The translations under genes and the position numbers were made by a program. Source: Nitrososphaerota archaeon (GTDB lineage: Archaea; Thermoproteota; Nitrososphaeria; Nitrososphaerales; Nitrosopumilaceae). From it: a DNA stretch of 34,209 nucleotides. Position 1 is the stretch's first letter; every line of letters starts with the position of its first letter. This document shows positions 7,376-15,018 of this stretch, piece by piece. The stretch lies in contig JABJDB010000057.1 in NCBI GenBank assembly GCA_018668425.1, positions 1-34,209 on the forward strand, given 5' to 3'. A model generated the notes under the pieces. That model did no database searches and was not told the DNA's origin. It saw nothing but the letters and a program-made list of their open reading frames with translations.

Positions 7376-8266
7376 TTAGAGTGTTAAAGGAATCAAGAAA
7401 CTAGCCACAAATAAGACACCTGTAATTCTACTAAACATCAATGTAGAAGACATGAATGGGACTAGATCATCAACAGAATCAAAATTTCGTTTTAAACCCA
7501 ATCCAGATTTTATCATTAATGGAATACTAAACAAACTAATCAATGAAAAAATAGGAAATAATTCAAAATACACCCCAACTAATATGCTAACGTATGATAT
7601 TATAGGAAAAATCCAAAATGCGTTTGCTGCATTTTTCTTTCCAATTACAATTACTAAGGTTTTTCGTCCTTTTGATTTATCTGCATCATGATCAGGAAAT
7701 GACGCGATAAACAAAACTAACGATGATAGGGAACCTACTATTATTCCAGCTAAAATAGATTCAAAAGTTATTTGGCCTGATTGAATAAATAAAGTTCCAA
7801 TAACAATCATAGAGCCTTTTACTGCAACAAAAAATTCACCTAACCCTGAATCGACAATTTTTGTAGAGTAAAAATAGATAGATAGTATTGCAAAGCCCAA
7901 AATTATCGCAATAATAATTCCATCAGTAAAAACAAAATATCCACCAACAATAGTTCCAAGAATTAAAAATGCAATTCCTGCACGATAGACAGTTGAAGGT
8001 TTGAGTAAACCTTCAGGTAAAACACCTGTGCCCCCACTCATCTTTGTTCTTTTAGTTTTAGTGTCAATTCCACGTTTAAAATCCCAAAAATCATTTAGTA
8101 AATCAACACTAGCATGTAATGCCATAACTCCAGCAAATGTCAAAACTGCATCAAAAATATCAATAGAAGAGTTTTGCCACCAGTTTAAGGATAATGCAAC
8201 TGAAACTGCAATTACAGAAGCTAGTAAAAATCGAACACGAATTACCCTAAACCAAACAGATAACAT
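7376..8266 (-). CDS. menA: UbiA-family prenyltransferase, probable menaquinone-biosynthesis MenA
   Basis: Integral membrane prenyltransferase of 296 aa with about eight hydrophobic segments. The first Asp-rich motif is NDFWDFKRGID (about 58-68), followed by MSGGTGVLPEGLL; the second is FPDHDADKSKGRKTL (about 190-204). These bind prenyl diphosphate through magnesium. The NDFWDxxxGxDT form and the GGTG loop resemble 1,4-dihydroxy-2-naphthoate polyprenyltransferases, which fits menaquinone synthesis in Thaumarchaeota; another UbiA role (lipid or haem) cannot be excluded. The ATG at 8266 is preferred over the TTG one codon earlier. Co-directional with the aldo/keto reductase (18-bp gap). Confidence 0.82.
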   Translation of the reverse strand: MLSVWFRVIRVRFLLASVIAVSVALSLNWWQNSSIDIFDAVLTFAGVMALHASVDLLNDFWDFKRGIDTKTKRTKMSGGTGVLPEGLLKPSTVYRAGIAFLILGTIVGGYFVFTDGIIIAIILGFAILSIYFYSTKIVDSGLGEFFVAVKGSMIVIGTLFIQSGQITFESILAGIIVGSLSSLVLFIASFPDHDADKSKGRKTLVIVIGKKNAANAFWIFPIISYVSILVGVYFELFPIFSLISLFSIPLMIKSGLGLKRNFDSVDDLVPFMSSTLMFSRITGVLFVASFLIPLTL

Positions 8267-8323
8267 CAAAAATCATACAAATTTTTCAATATAATATTCA
8301 TGAGTTTTAGATTCAAAGAATTT

Positions 8324-8331
8324 TTTATATC
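8324..8331 (+). promoter_or_regulatory. TATA-box-like element for the 68-aa zinc-site gene
   Basis: TTTATATC lies 22-29 bp upstream of the ATG at 8353, consistent with leaderless archaeal transcription of the small downstream gene. Confidence 0.4.
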
Positions 8332-8352
8332 ATATGAGGATTAATCACGCCT

Positions 8353-8559
8353 ATGATAATTGGAAAAATATCAAAAAATGAAAAAAAAGTGAAATTTACA
8401 GAGAAAATAATCTGCACAAATTGCAGTAAACAAGTTCCAGGGGGATTACAAACAGGGGAATCATATTATCAAACAGAGCAATTCAAAAAAGAATTAGAGA
8501 ATTTTAAAAAATCATATCTTTGTGGTATTTGTAGAGATAAAAAAAGACAAGAAAACTAG
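8353..8559 (+). CDS. small two-CxxC protein, 68 aa
   Basis: Charged protein of 68 aa with C21-x2-C24 (IICTNCSKQV) and C57-x2-C60 (YLCGICRDKK), separated by a helical Glu/Lys segment. This is a standard four-Cys zinc-ribbon layout with a long spacer. It has no other domain and is not recognised. ATG start with a TATA-like element 22 bp upstream. Its stop overlaps the stop of the truncated membrane-protein gene by 4 bp (CTAG). Confidence 0.65.
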   Translation: MIIGKISKNEKKVKFTEKIICTNCSKQVPGGLQTGESYYQTEQFKKELENFKKSYLCGICRDKKRQEN

Positions 8560-8800
8560 ATTTCTTCATCCTCTTCCCAGTCTTCTTCTAAAGTAACTTT
8601 TGATTTTCTCAAAAACATTACAACCACTACAACTACCATCAATACACCTCCAATTACAACATAGATTATCCATTCAGGTAATTCCAAATCAATTGCATCA
8701 AATGATCTTTCAGGAGCATCAACATTTACAGTAAAACTATTTTTGCCTTCAGAATATCCTTCAGCTGTAGCTATAATATCAAAGGATACATCAGGTCCAA
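8556..8800 (-). pseudogene. C-terminal fragment of an extracellular-domain membrane protein (5' end missing)
   Basis: The minus-strand frame gives a convincing C-terminus: a beta-rich segment (PDVSFDIIATAEGY, KNSFTVNVDAPE), a membrane helix (PEWIIYVVIGGVLMVVVVVV), basic FLRKSK and an acidic tail EEDWEEDEEI. This is the usual end of an archaeal surface protein with an outside domain and one anchor. Upstream of about base 8800 the frame stays open only because it lies antisense to the regulator gene, and no signal peptide or plausible start is present. I infer that the 5' part has been lost at a junction near 8794-8800. The ATG at 8834 would give a 92-aa product, but its first residues are antisense to the HTH helix of the neighbour. 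Confidence 0.6.
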
Positions 8801-9534
8801 TTACAGCAAGTGCACTAGCTAAAGAACTAGACATGGACAGAGCAAGAACATACAGAACAGTAGAAAAACTAGTTAGTAGAAATATTTTATCAACTACTTT
8901 GTCTAGTCCAAAATTGTGTATTGCAGCAGATCCTCATGATGCATTAAAAATTGCCCTAGGTAAAAAAGAAGATGAAGTACATAAAATCAAAAAATCAGGA
9001 GAAGCAATTATTGAAAAAATCAATAACGAAATTACTACAAATCAAATTAATTCGGTTCCAACATTCAGAGTAGTTCAAGGACGTCAAAATATCTATGCAG
9101 ATATTGCACAAATGATTGAAACTACTAAAGATGAAATCTACATTGTAACAACATTAGATGATGTCTCAAGAATGTATCACAGTACAATTCCTGAAAAAAT
9201 TACAATATGTGAAAAAAATGGAGGGACAGTTAGATTACTAGTAGATATGAATGACACAAAATTAGCTCCATTTGTAAAACGATTCAATGCAACTGAAACC
9301 AAAATAGGAAAACTACCATCAAAAGGTAGACTCATTGTTCAAAAAAGTAAAAAAATGATAATGTCAGATTCTGCAGCATCATTTCAACATTCAAGTTCTG
9401 ATTCAGATTATTCGCTATGTACAAATTCAATGGAGATGGTGGATAATATTTTTACATTATGTTCATTTCTTTGGGAGAGATCAAGTCCACTCAAAACAAT
9501 TGATGTCAAAAATTTTGTTAGACAATCAAGATAA
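8743..9534 (+). pseudogene. TrmB-like transcriptional regulator, apparently lacking its N-terminus
   Basis: From about base 8794 the frame reads as a TrmB-type winged helix (GPITASALAKELDMDRARTY, then RTVEKLVSRNIL), a coiled segment (KKEDEVHKIKKSGEAIIEKI) and a phospholipase-D-like C-terminal ligand domain with DEIYIVTTLDD and a KKMIMSDSAAS segment. TrmB proteins normally have 20-35 residues before the GPxTAxxLA helix, a first helix with a YEIxxYxxLL pattern. Here that part is missing; the frame upstream is antisense to a membrane-protein gene, and the only upstream candidate start is a TTG at 8743. Either the gene was cut by a deletion, or it starts at an internal codon such as ATG 8833 and is non-functional. 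The body is otherwise intact to residue 263. Confidence 0.65.
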
Positions 9535-9536
9535 AA

Positions 9537-9950
9537 CTAAACAAGGGATTCATCACTAACATCAATAGGTTTTCTACCCATAAATCCAACATCTTTTTCG
9601 TGCCAAAATTTGATTTCTGTCTCACCATATTTCCAACATAACCAAACTTCCTCATCAAATCTTTTTGAAGGAAAATCAAGTAATCCCTGCTCAATACTTT
9701 TTACAACAACGCCAGTACTTTCAAGAAGTTCTACAGATTCATAGAATTTAGTTACTGCAGAGTTTAGATTTTGTTTAAGGGTAACATATTGTTCAAAAGA
9801 ATTTGTAGTAGACAAACTTAGTTGTAATTCCTGCTCTAATTTGTTGACTTCATTTTTTTTAGATAAGGAATATTCAAATTTTTTTATTACATCAGGCAAA
9901 GCATCATTTGCCTCAGTTGTCGTAAAAAATGAGAACATGTACATGGGCAA
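9537..9950 (-). CDS. DUF2203 family protein
   Basis: Soluble protein of 137 aa matching DUF2203: an N-terminal EANDALPDVIKKFEYSL helix, a coiled-coil central region (about 25-75), then GVVVKSIEQGLLDFPSKRF and the family hallmark VWLCWKYGE...FWHEKDVGFMGRKPI. The function is unknown. The start is ATG at 9950, though a later Met (residue 3 or 5) is possible. Its stop lies 2 bp from the stop of the TrmB-like gene, again a tight convergent pair. Confidence 0.82.
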   Translation of the reverse strand: MPMYMFSFFTTTEANDALPDVIKKFEYSLSKKNEVNKLEQELQLSLSTTNSFEQYVTLKQNLNSAVTKFYESVELLESTGVVVKSIEQGLLDFPSKRFDEEVWLCWKYGETEIKFWHEKDVGFMGRKPIDVSDESLV

Positions 9951-10012
9951 TTTCTATCAATTAAAAATCTTAGGTGCAAAAGTTGACAATTTTCTATAAA
10001 TTACAAATTTTA

Positions 10013-10333
10013 TTAGAATGAATTACCTTGACGTTTCTTTTGGTAATTTCTGTATAAATTACGAACACCTAACCCCATTACCATTACCCCAATAATTTGA
10101 AAATACCATTCACCAAATGATAGAAGTTGATAACCGCCGATGATAACCATCATAATTCCCCAGAGTACACTTTCAGTTAATTTTTGAAATGAATTTTTAG
10201 GCCTCATTTTTTGTGGTGTGTCATCTATTTTTTCTATTTTTTCTATTTCTGTGTTACATTTACAATTTGGACAATACTTTAGCTTAGGATCTAGTTCACT
10301 ATCACATTCTCTACAGATATTATCCTCAACCAT
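10013..10333 (-). CDS. zinc-ribbon membrane protein, 106 aa
   Basis: N-terminal zinc ribbon (C7-x2-C10, C21-x2-C24: NICRECDSEL, KYCPNCKCN), a short polar linker (25-55), then two hydrophobic segments (about 57-72 and 78-93) forming a hairpin, and a basic tail RNLYRNYQKKRQG. The layout suggests a small inner-membrane protein with a cytoplasmic zinc knuckle. The function is unknown. The ATG at 10333 is 103 bp from the divergent 10437 gene. Confidence 0.72.
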   Translation of the reverse strand: MVEDNICRECDSELDPKLKYCPNCKCNTEIEKIEKIDDTPQKMRPKNSFQKLTESVLWGIMMVIIGGYQLLSFGEWYFQIIGVMVMGLGVRNLYRNYQKKRQGNSF

Positions 10334-10406
10334 AATTTTCTAAATTGCGTTTGAACTTAAGCGTACTGATGTTTAGAAAAAACTAGATGTTATTTTCTAG
10401 GTGCAG

Positions 10407-10416
10407 ATTTATTAAG
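10407..10416 (+). promoter_or_regulatory. TATA-box-like element for the 92-aa gene
   Basis: ATTTATTAAG lies 21-30 bp upstream of the ATG at 10437, the right distance for a leaderless transcript that would also cover the translationally coupled PPOX-fold gene. Confidence 0.4.
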
Positions 10417-10436
10417 AAATCAACTAGAGATTAGTC

Positions 10437-10715
10437 ATGAGTGAGGATCAATTAGAAACAATAATAGTTCAAACTATCAATGGTGCAATTGCAACAATTC
10501 CAAATTATCTTGAAGAAATCAAAGAAAACAAAGAAGTTCTCAAAGTGGAAGATCCTAAGGAATTCGTATACGGAATTGTAATGGGTATGGCACTTGGAAT
10601 GAGCGGGGCTATTCTTAGTGCACAAAAAGAGATGCCAACTGCAGAAGATCAAATCAAGGTCAGAGATATTGTATACAAACACATTCCTGAAATAAGAGAA
10701 CGTATTTTCAGTTGA
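10437..10715 (+). CDS. conserved hypothetical protein, 92 aa
   Basis: Helical, acidic protein of 92 aa with an amphipathic Gly/Met-rich segment (YGIVMGMALGMSGAILSAQ, about 45-63) and a charged C-terminal helix. No known motif; not recognised. The stop TGA overlaps the TTG start of the next gene by 4 bp (TTGA), so the two are translationally coupled and probably act together or are co-regulated. Confidence 0.65.
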   Translation: MSEDQLETIIVQTINGAIATIPNYLEEIKENKEVLKVEDPKEFVYGIVMGMALGMSGAILSAQKEMPTAEDQIKVRDIVYKHIPEIRERIFS

Positions 10716-11110
10716 TAGAATTTAATGATAAAGAAATTGAATTTCTAAATTCAATTGAAGAAGCTAGAATTGCAACTAGTCATAATGATGTTCCACATGT
10801 CAAACCAGTATCATTTGTGTATGATGATGGAGTGATTTTAGTTGCCACAGATTATGATACTAGGACATTTACAAATATCAAAATCAATTCAAACACAGGT
10901 ATTGTTATGGATATTTACAAATCAGGCAGTCATAAAGCAATTTGTATTCAAGGGAAATCAGAAATTATTGAAAAAGGTGAAAAATTTGAAAAATATTATA
11001 ATATTTTTTATAAAAAGTTTGAATGGGTAAGAAAAGACCCATGGAAAGAAAATGAGGCTCCATTTTTAAGAATAATTCCAAAAAATAAAGTAAGTTGGGG
11101 AATAAAGTGA
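10712..11110 (+). CDS. pyridoxamine 5'-phosphate oxidase-fold protein (FMN/F420-type split barrel)
   Basis: Small split-beta-barrel protein of 132 aa of the PPOX superfamily, which binds FMN or F420. Recognisable elements are the N-terminal FLNSIEEARIATSHNDVPHV (11-30), PVSFVYDDGVILVATD (32-47), the flavin-phosphate-type loop DYDTRTFTNIKINSN and the VSWG C-terminus (127-130). The family includes oxidases, F420-dependent reductases and haem-utilisation proteins; Thaumarchaeota make F420, so an F420-linked role is plausible but unproven. TTG start within the stop of the upstream gene. Confidence 0.8.
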   Translation: MIEFNDKEIEFLNSIEEARIATSHNDVPHVKPVSFVYDDGVILVATDYDTRTFTNIKINSNTGIVMDIYKSGSHKAICIQGKSEIIEKGEKFEKYYNIFYKKFEWVRKDPWKENEAPFLRIIPKNKVSWGIK

Positions 11111-11135
11111 AAAGACATAATCCAATTAAAGGGAA

Positions 11136-11144
11136 TTTATAGAA
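11136..11144 (+). promoter_or_regulatory. TATA-box-like element before the His-rich membrane-anchored protein
   Basis: TTTATAGAA lies 20-28 bp upstream of the TTG at 11164, which supports that unusual start codon. Weak evidence, in an A-rich region. Confidence 0.3.
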
Positions 11145-11163
11145 TAAAAATAAAATAAAAAAA

Positions 11164-11889
11164 TTGACTGAAGATAAAGTACTTCCAAAAGATACAGATT
11201 CAGACTATAGTTTACCTGGGCGAATTGAGGAAAGTAATGCAGAATATTTTGAAATTGACAACATACCCCCAAAACCTCAAAATAAAATAATCATAATTGT
11301 TGCAATATCTTTTCTATTAATTTCAGCAGGAGCTTTTACATTTTATTTTATTAATCAACCAGAAATTGATTCACAACTAATTGACAATACACTAAATTTT
11401 GATCCTGAAAAACAAATGATAGAGAAATACAATATTGGAGAGTATGGTAGTGATCATGCTCATGCTGCAATTTTAATCACCATAGATGGTGAACAACTAA
11501 ATTTCGGTTTAAATCAATTTCAGCTTTCAAGTAAATACATTCATTTTGAGAATCACAATCCATACATGATTCACAAACATGCAGTGGGAGTACCATTAGA
11601 GATGTTGTTTACATCATTTAATTTAGAAATCACACAAGATTGTATAATTTTAAACTATGAAAAATCAAAAGAATTTTGTTCAGAAAATGATCAACACTTG
11701 TTGTTTTTTCTTAATGGTGAAAAATACTATCCAGATATATCACAATATGAAATTAAACATGATGATAGGATAATGATCTCGTTTGGAGGAGAAAAATCAA
11801 TTTCAAAAAATCTGGCATATTTAGAATCATTAGAAATTTCAGAAGTTCCAAAAAGACCCCAATCATCAGGCAATGATATCAGTATTTGA
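11164..11889 (+). CDS. membrane-anchored His-rich extracytoplasmic protein
   Basis: Product of 241 aa with a 40-residue cytoplasmic tail, one membrane helix (41-63) and an extracytoplasmic domain. The domain contains GSDHAHAAILITIDGEQLNF (96-114), YIHFENHNPYMIHKHAVGVP (125-144), two cysteines (160 and 172) and ending strands EIKHDDRIMISFGGE. His98, His100, His127, His131, His137 and His139 could form a metal site, and the two Cys may form a disulfide. I recall related thaumarchaeal proteins being labelled protein-disulfide isomerase, but no thioredoxin CxxC is visible, so I do not accept that name. TTG start, supported only by spacing. Confidence 0.72.
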   Translation: MTEDKVLPKDTDSDYSLPGRIEESNAEYFEIDNIPPKPQNKIIIIVAISFLLISAGAFTFYFINQPEIDSQLIDNTLNFDPEKQMIEKYNIGEYGSDHAHAAILITIDGEQLNFGLNQFQLSSKYIHFENHNPYMIHKHAVGVPLEMLFTSFNLEITQDCIILNYEKSKEFCSENDQHLLFFLNGEKYYPDISQYEIKHDDRIMISFGGEKSISKNLAYLESLEISEVPKRPQSSGNDISI

Positions 11890-11890
11890 T

Positions 11891-12106
11891 TTATCGAGTT
11901 CTACTTAATGCCAATTTACGTTTTAATTTTCTTGCACGAGGTTTTGTTCTTAATAGTCGCCCACAGCAAGGACAGAATAATCCCTCCCATTCCACAAATA
12001 CTTCGCATTCAGGGCATCGTTTTTGCCCCTGTTCGTATCTTCCACCATCAAGACCACTTTTTGCCTTGTAATTTTTACATGAACCGTTACAGTGCACAAT
12101 ATTCAT
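11891..12106 (-). CDS. multi-Cys zinc-ribbon protein, 71 aa
   Basis: Basic 71-aa protein with C6-x3-C10, C32-x2-C35 (RCPECEVFVEWEG) and C45-x2-C48 (FCPCCGRLLRTK), followed by an Arg/Lys-rich tail (KPRARKLKRKLA). The central CPxC...CPCCG block is a clear zinc ribbon and the basic tail suggests nucleic-acid binding. Two overlapping plus-strand frames lack any such pattern. Starts at the ATG at 12104-12106; its stop is 1 bp from the stop of the His-rich protein gene. Confidence 0.75.
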   Translation of the reverse strand: MNIVHCNGSCKNYKAKSGLDGGRYEQGQKRCPECEVFVEWEGLFCPCCGRLLRTKPRARKLKRKLALSRTR

Positions 12107-12187
12107 TAAATTAAGTTCTAAAAAATATTGTCGTTAGGAATAAGGTGAAAAATTCATCAATTAATCACCCTAACAAATATGCCAATG

Positions 12188-12298
12188 TTACTCAAATGAC
12201 TTGACAATTTTTGTAATTCGATGACCACAATTTGCACAAAGATTAATTTTTGTATCAAATCTAAGTTCCCCACATTTGCCACATCGAGTAAAAGCCAT
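12188..12298 (-). CDS. zinc-ribbon microprotein, 36 aa
   Basis: Very short gene starting at the ATG at 12296-12298. The product begins MAFTRCGKCGELRFD and continues with LCANCGHRITKIV; Cys6-x2-Cys9 and Cys22-x2-Cys25 form a perfect zinc ribbon covering most of the protein. The pattern CGKCG...CANCGH is too regular to be chance. Similar to short Zn-ribbon proteins in archaeal genomes that are often left unannotated. Function unknown. Confidence 0.72.
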   Translation of the reverse strand: MAFTRCGKCGELRFDTKINLCANCGHRITKIVKSFE

Positions 12299-12416
12299 GA
12301 TATATTCAAAACAAACTAGGAATTAAAAATTATCTTAATTTCAGTCGTTAAACAGACCATACATTTTGGTTCAAGACTCCAAAACAATTAAGATGTAGAA
12401 TAATGGTAAAATAACA

Positions 12417-12695
12417 ATGTCAGTCAAAGTAAAATGTTCACATATTTTAGTTGAAAAACAAAGTGAAGCAATTGAAATCCTAGAGAAAATAAAAAATGGT
12501 GAAAAATTTGGAAAATTAGCAAGAGAACTCTCAACTGACAAAGGTAGCGGTAAGAAAGATGGGAGTTTAGGTTATTTTACAAAAGGAATGATGGTAAAAC
12601 CATTTGAAGATGCAGCGTTTAAGCTAAATATCGGTGAAACATCAGAACCAGTAAAATCAGAATTTGGATATCATATCATCAAAAGATTAGGATAA
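12417..12695 (+). CDS. parvulin-type peptidyl-prolyl cis-trans isomerase (NmPin-like)
   Basis: Single-domain parvulin of 92 aa. Signatures are KCSHILVEKQSEAIEILEKI (6-25), FGKLARELSTDKGSGKKDGS (31-50), LGYFTKGMMVKPFEDAAF (51-68) and SEFGYHIIKRLG at the end, giving the two active-site histidines (His9 and His87 region). It is highly similar, from memory, to NmPin of Nitrosopumilus maritimus, an isomerase that associates with the membrane through a lysine patch; Lys residues at 4, 6, 26, 30 and 33 here would form that patch. ATG start, with CAATTAAG 25-32 bp upstream as a possible TATA box. Confidence 0.92.
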   Translation: MSVKVKCSHILVEKQSEAIEILEKIKNGEKFGKLARELSTDKGSGKKDGSLGYFTKGMMVKPFEDAAFKLNIGETSEPVKSEFGYHIIKRLG

Positions 12696-12709
12696 AAAAT
12701 TAATCATTA

Positions 12710-14206
12710 TTAAAGAAAAGCATCAAGCCCTGTTTTTTCAGAATTTTGTTTTAAAATTTTTGTCATCTTTTCACCCATCCCTTTTGATGCAGTAATTTTT
12801 CTTTTTCCAATCCAATAGTAGGTCTCATCAATAGTGTTTTTTGCAATTAATACTACAAGTTTTCCCGTATCTTTTCTACCAGTTCTTCCACGTCTTTGAA
12901 TAAATCTAATTGAGCTTGGGACGTTGTCATAAAAAATAACCTGATTAACTTCTGCAATGTCTAATCCCTCTTCTCCAACTCTAGTTGCAACTAGTACCTG
13001 AAATATTCCATCTCTAAACTTTTGAACAGTTTCAATTTGCTTTTTTTGTTTTAATCCGTGCTCCCCTGCTTTTCCAATTAAAATTCCAGCAGAAACACCC
13101 ATCTCATTTAGTTTATTGAAAATCAAATCAACTGAATCACGATAACTAGTAAAAATTAATGCTTTACCAGGAACAGAATCTAAAATTTCTTTTAGTTTTG
13201 GAATTTTTGGATGTTCTATTCCTTTTGATTGTGCTTGTTTTGCAAGGATTAGAGCTTGGGTAAAATTAGGATCCATTTCAAAAAGATCCTTGACACCTAT
13301 TCCTTTTTTTGCCTGTGCACGTTCACAAAATTTCAAAAATGGTGTTATTCCATGGACTTCAAGCATGTTTAGAGCATAATGAATTCGAATTGCAGTAAAC
13401 AGAGGTTTTGCAGAACGTCTATTTTGATTTAAAACAAATTGTCTAATTCGCAATAATGCGGAAAGAGATTGTTGTGATGCTAATTTAATTCCATTATCAC
13501 GAAGTGTATCATATCGTTGATCAAGGGCTGTTTTGATTAATTTCTGAATTTCTTTAAGTTCATCAGGAAGTTCTACGTTAATCCATTCAGTGTTTGTTTC
13601 TTGAGTGTAGGGTTTTACATCAGGACTATCTTCTGTTCTTTCTGCAACACTAGTAATTTTTAATCGAGTGAGAATCTCTGTTGCTTTTTGTTTTTCACTA
13701 GGTAAAGTAGCAGTCATTCCAACAATTCTGATATCAGAGTCCTCAAAACGTTGTGCAATTCCAGAGTAAGCATAATCCCCAACAGTGCGATGTACCTCAT
13801 CAAAAATCACTAAATTGAATTGATCAGGAGATACAATACCCCTGTCAAAATCATTTTTAGTGATTTCAGGAGTTGCACAAATTACACTGTTATTCCAAAG
13901 TTTGGTACGTTTTGAAATTGTATCCTCACCAGTAATCAAAGAAACATCATCAAGTGTAAGGTTATTTTTTAAAAATTCATAATGCTGATTGACTAAAACT
14001 CTAGTTGGTGCTACAAACAAGACCCCACCAGTTCCCTTTGAGAGATATTCAGCAATCACATGTAGTGCTATTGCAGTTTTTCCCAAACCCGTAGGCAATA
14101 CCACAATACAGTTTTCTCTAATTGCCTGCTCTGCAAGATTTACCTGATAATCTCTTTTTTCAATAGAGTCTTTTTGAACATATTTTTTCTCTAGAAATTG
14201 AGTCAT
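12710..14206 (-). CDS. Hef-type superfamily 2 helicase (no nuclease domain)
   Basis: Helicase of 498 aa related to the helicase half of archaeal Hef and eukaryotic FANCM/Mph1, which remodels stalled forks. Motifs in order: Walker A VLPTGLGKTAIAL (36-48), APTRVLV (66-72), DEVH (136-139), GMTATLPS (motif III), IFTSYRDSV (motif IV), ATRVGEEGLDIAEVNQVIFY (motif V) and QRRGRTGR (motif VI). A helical insert (about 205-330) between the RecA lobes matches the Hef thumb-like domain. The XPF nuclease and HhH of euryarchaeal Hef are absent and the frame ends cleanly. The last residues, KTGLDAFL, look like a PCNA-interacting (PIP) tail. It is a complete protein, not truncated by a frameshift. Confidence 0.87.
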   Translation of the reverse strand: MTQFLEKKYVQKDSIEKRDYQVNLAEQAIRENCIVVLPTGLGKTAIALHVIAEYLSKGTGGVLFVAPTRVLVNQHYEFLKNNLTLDDVSLITGEDTISKRTKLWNNSVICATPEITKNDFDRGIVSPDQFNLVIFDEVHRTVGDYAYSGIAQRFEDSDIRIVGMTATLPSEKQKATEILTRLKITSVAERTEDSPDVKPYTQETNTEWINVELPDELKEIQKLIKTALDQRYDTLRDNGIKLASQQSLSALLRIRQFVLNQNRRSAKPLFTAIRIHYALNMLEVHGITPFLKFCERAQAKKGIGVKDLFEMDPNFTQALILAKQAQSKGIEHPKIPKLKEILDSVPGKALIFTSYRDSVDLIFNKLNEMGVSAGILIGKAGEHGLKQKKQIETVQKFRDGIFQVLVATRVGEEGLDIAEVNQVIFYDNVPSSIRFIQRRGRTGRKDTGKLVVLIAKNTIDETYYWIGKRKITASKGMGEKMTKILKQNSEKTGLDAFL

Positions 14207-14301
14207 TATACAAAAATGAATCAGAATTTATGGATTTTATGTTTTCGTGTAGTCAAGTATTAGCTAACGTATACTTTTCAGTTTCGTATTAACCAAAAAT
14301 C

Positions 14302-14718
14302 ATGCCTAGTTGTATGAGTTACATCGTTGAAAAACAACAAAAGATGAGTTTTTTAGAAGAATTAGCAAACTCTCAAAAAGGGATAATAAATCAAAAAATT
14401 ATGTCAATGATAATAAAATCTAAATTAAAATTTCTTCTAATTATCCCTATACTTTTAGGAATTATTTATTTTGGAACTAGTGTAAGCGATTTTGATATAC
14501 TGAAAATGTTTGATCAAAATGAATGGGTATTGGAGCAATTTGCAATAAACTACAAGGCAATGATGACTGCATGTAGTAAAGATAACCTAAACCCTGATGA
14601 ATTACAATCCTGTCTTAGTGCATTTGATGAGGTGAGGGAATTTTGTGTCGATAATATTTCAGAGCAATGTAATGATGAACAAATGGGGCAATTAGAACAA
14701 AAATTATTAGATATTTGA
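14302..14718 (+). CDS. hypothetical single-pass membrane protein, 138 aa
   Basis: One hydrophobic helix (about 44-60, KFLLIIPILLGIIYFGT) followed by a polar domain with four Cys in pairs (C92, C104, C118, C124), which could make disulfides outside the cell. The N-terminal 40 residues are polar; later in-frame Met codons (such as MSMIIKSKLKF) might be the real start, giving a signal-anchor protein. No family recognised. It stands alone between the helicase (divergent) and a zinc-ribbon microprotein. Confidence 0.55.
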   Translation: MPSCMSYIVEKQQKMSFLEELANSQKGIINQKIMSMIIKSKLKFLLIIPILLGIIYFGTSVSDFDILKMFDQNEWVLEQFAINYKAMMTACSKDNLNPDELQSCLSAFDEVREFCVDNISEQCNDEQMGQLEQKLLDI

Positions 14719-14766
14719 TTACTATTTTTACAATACCCTTAAGTTCAAAATCATTCTAAAAAATAT

Positions 14767-14892
14767 GTGAATGAAACAAAATTTTACATATGTAAAAATT
14801 GTGGTGCAGAGTTTCCATCAACTGAAGTTAGACTCTATTGCAAAGTTTGTAAATCAAATTTAGATAAAACAGGGAATTTACCAAAACCCTAG
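14767..14892 (+). CDS. zinc-ribbon microprotein, 41 aa
   Basis: Short frame with a GTG start at 14767. The product reads VNETKFYICKNCGAEFPST followed by RLYCKVCKSNLDK; Cys9-x2-Cys12 and Cys25-x2-Cys28 make a complete zinc ribbon. The coding pattern and the tight spacing to the preceding gene (48 bp) support it. No ATG in frame is available. Function unknown. Confidence 0.62.
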   Translation: MNETKFYICKNCGAEFPSTEVRLYCKVCKSNLDKTGNLPKP

Positions 14893-15018
14893 ATAGCATA
14901 CTTTCCAAAAATACTAGTTTTCATGAACTTTTACGTAGTAAAACACCATCATAATCACTTCTGTATGACAAATTCGGCATAATTATTCAAATTTCGAGCC
15001 TAAAATAACTAAAACAAA

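Noticed and set aside
11886-12114. Two plus-strand frames (61 and 68 aa) over the 71-aa zinc-ribbon gene
   Set aside because: The minus frame has ordered CPxC and CPCCG sites and a basic tail; the plus frames show only antisense composition.
14893-15018. Possible non-coding RNA in the 126-bp gap
   Set aside because: No tRNA-like, box C/D or strong hairpin pattern could be seen by eye.
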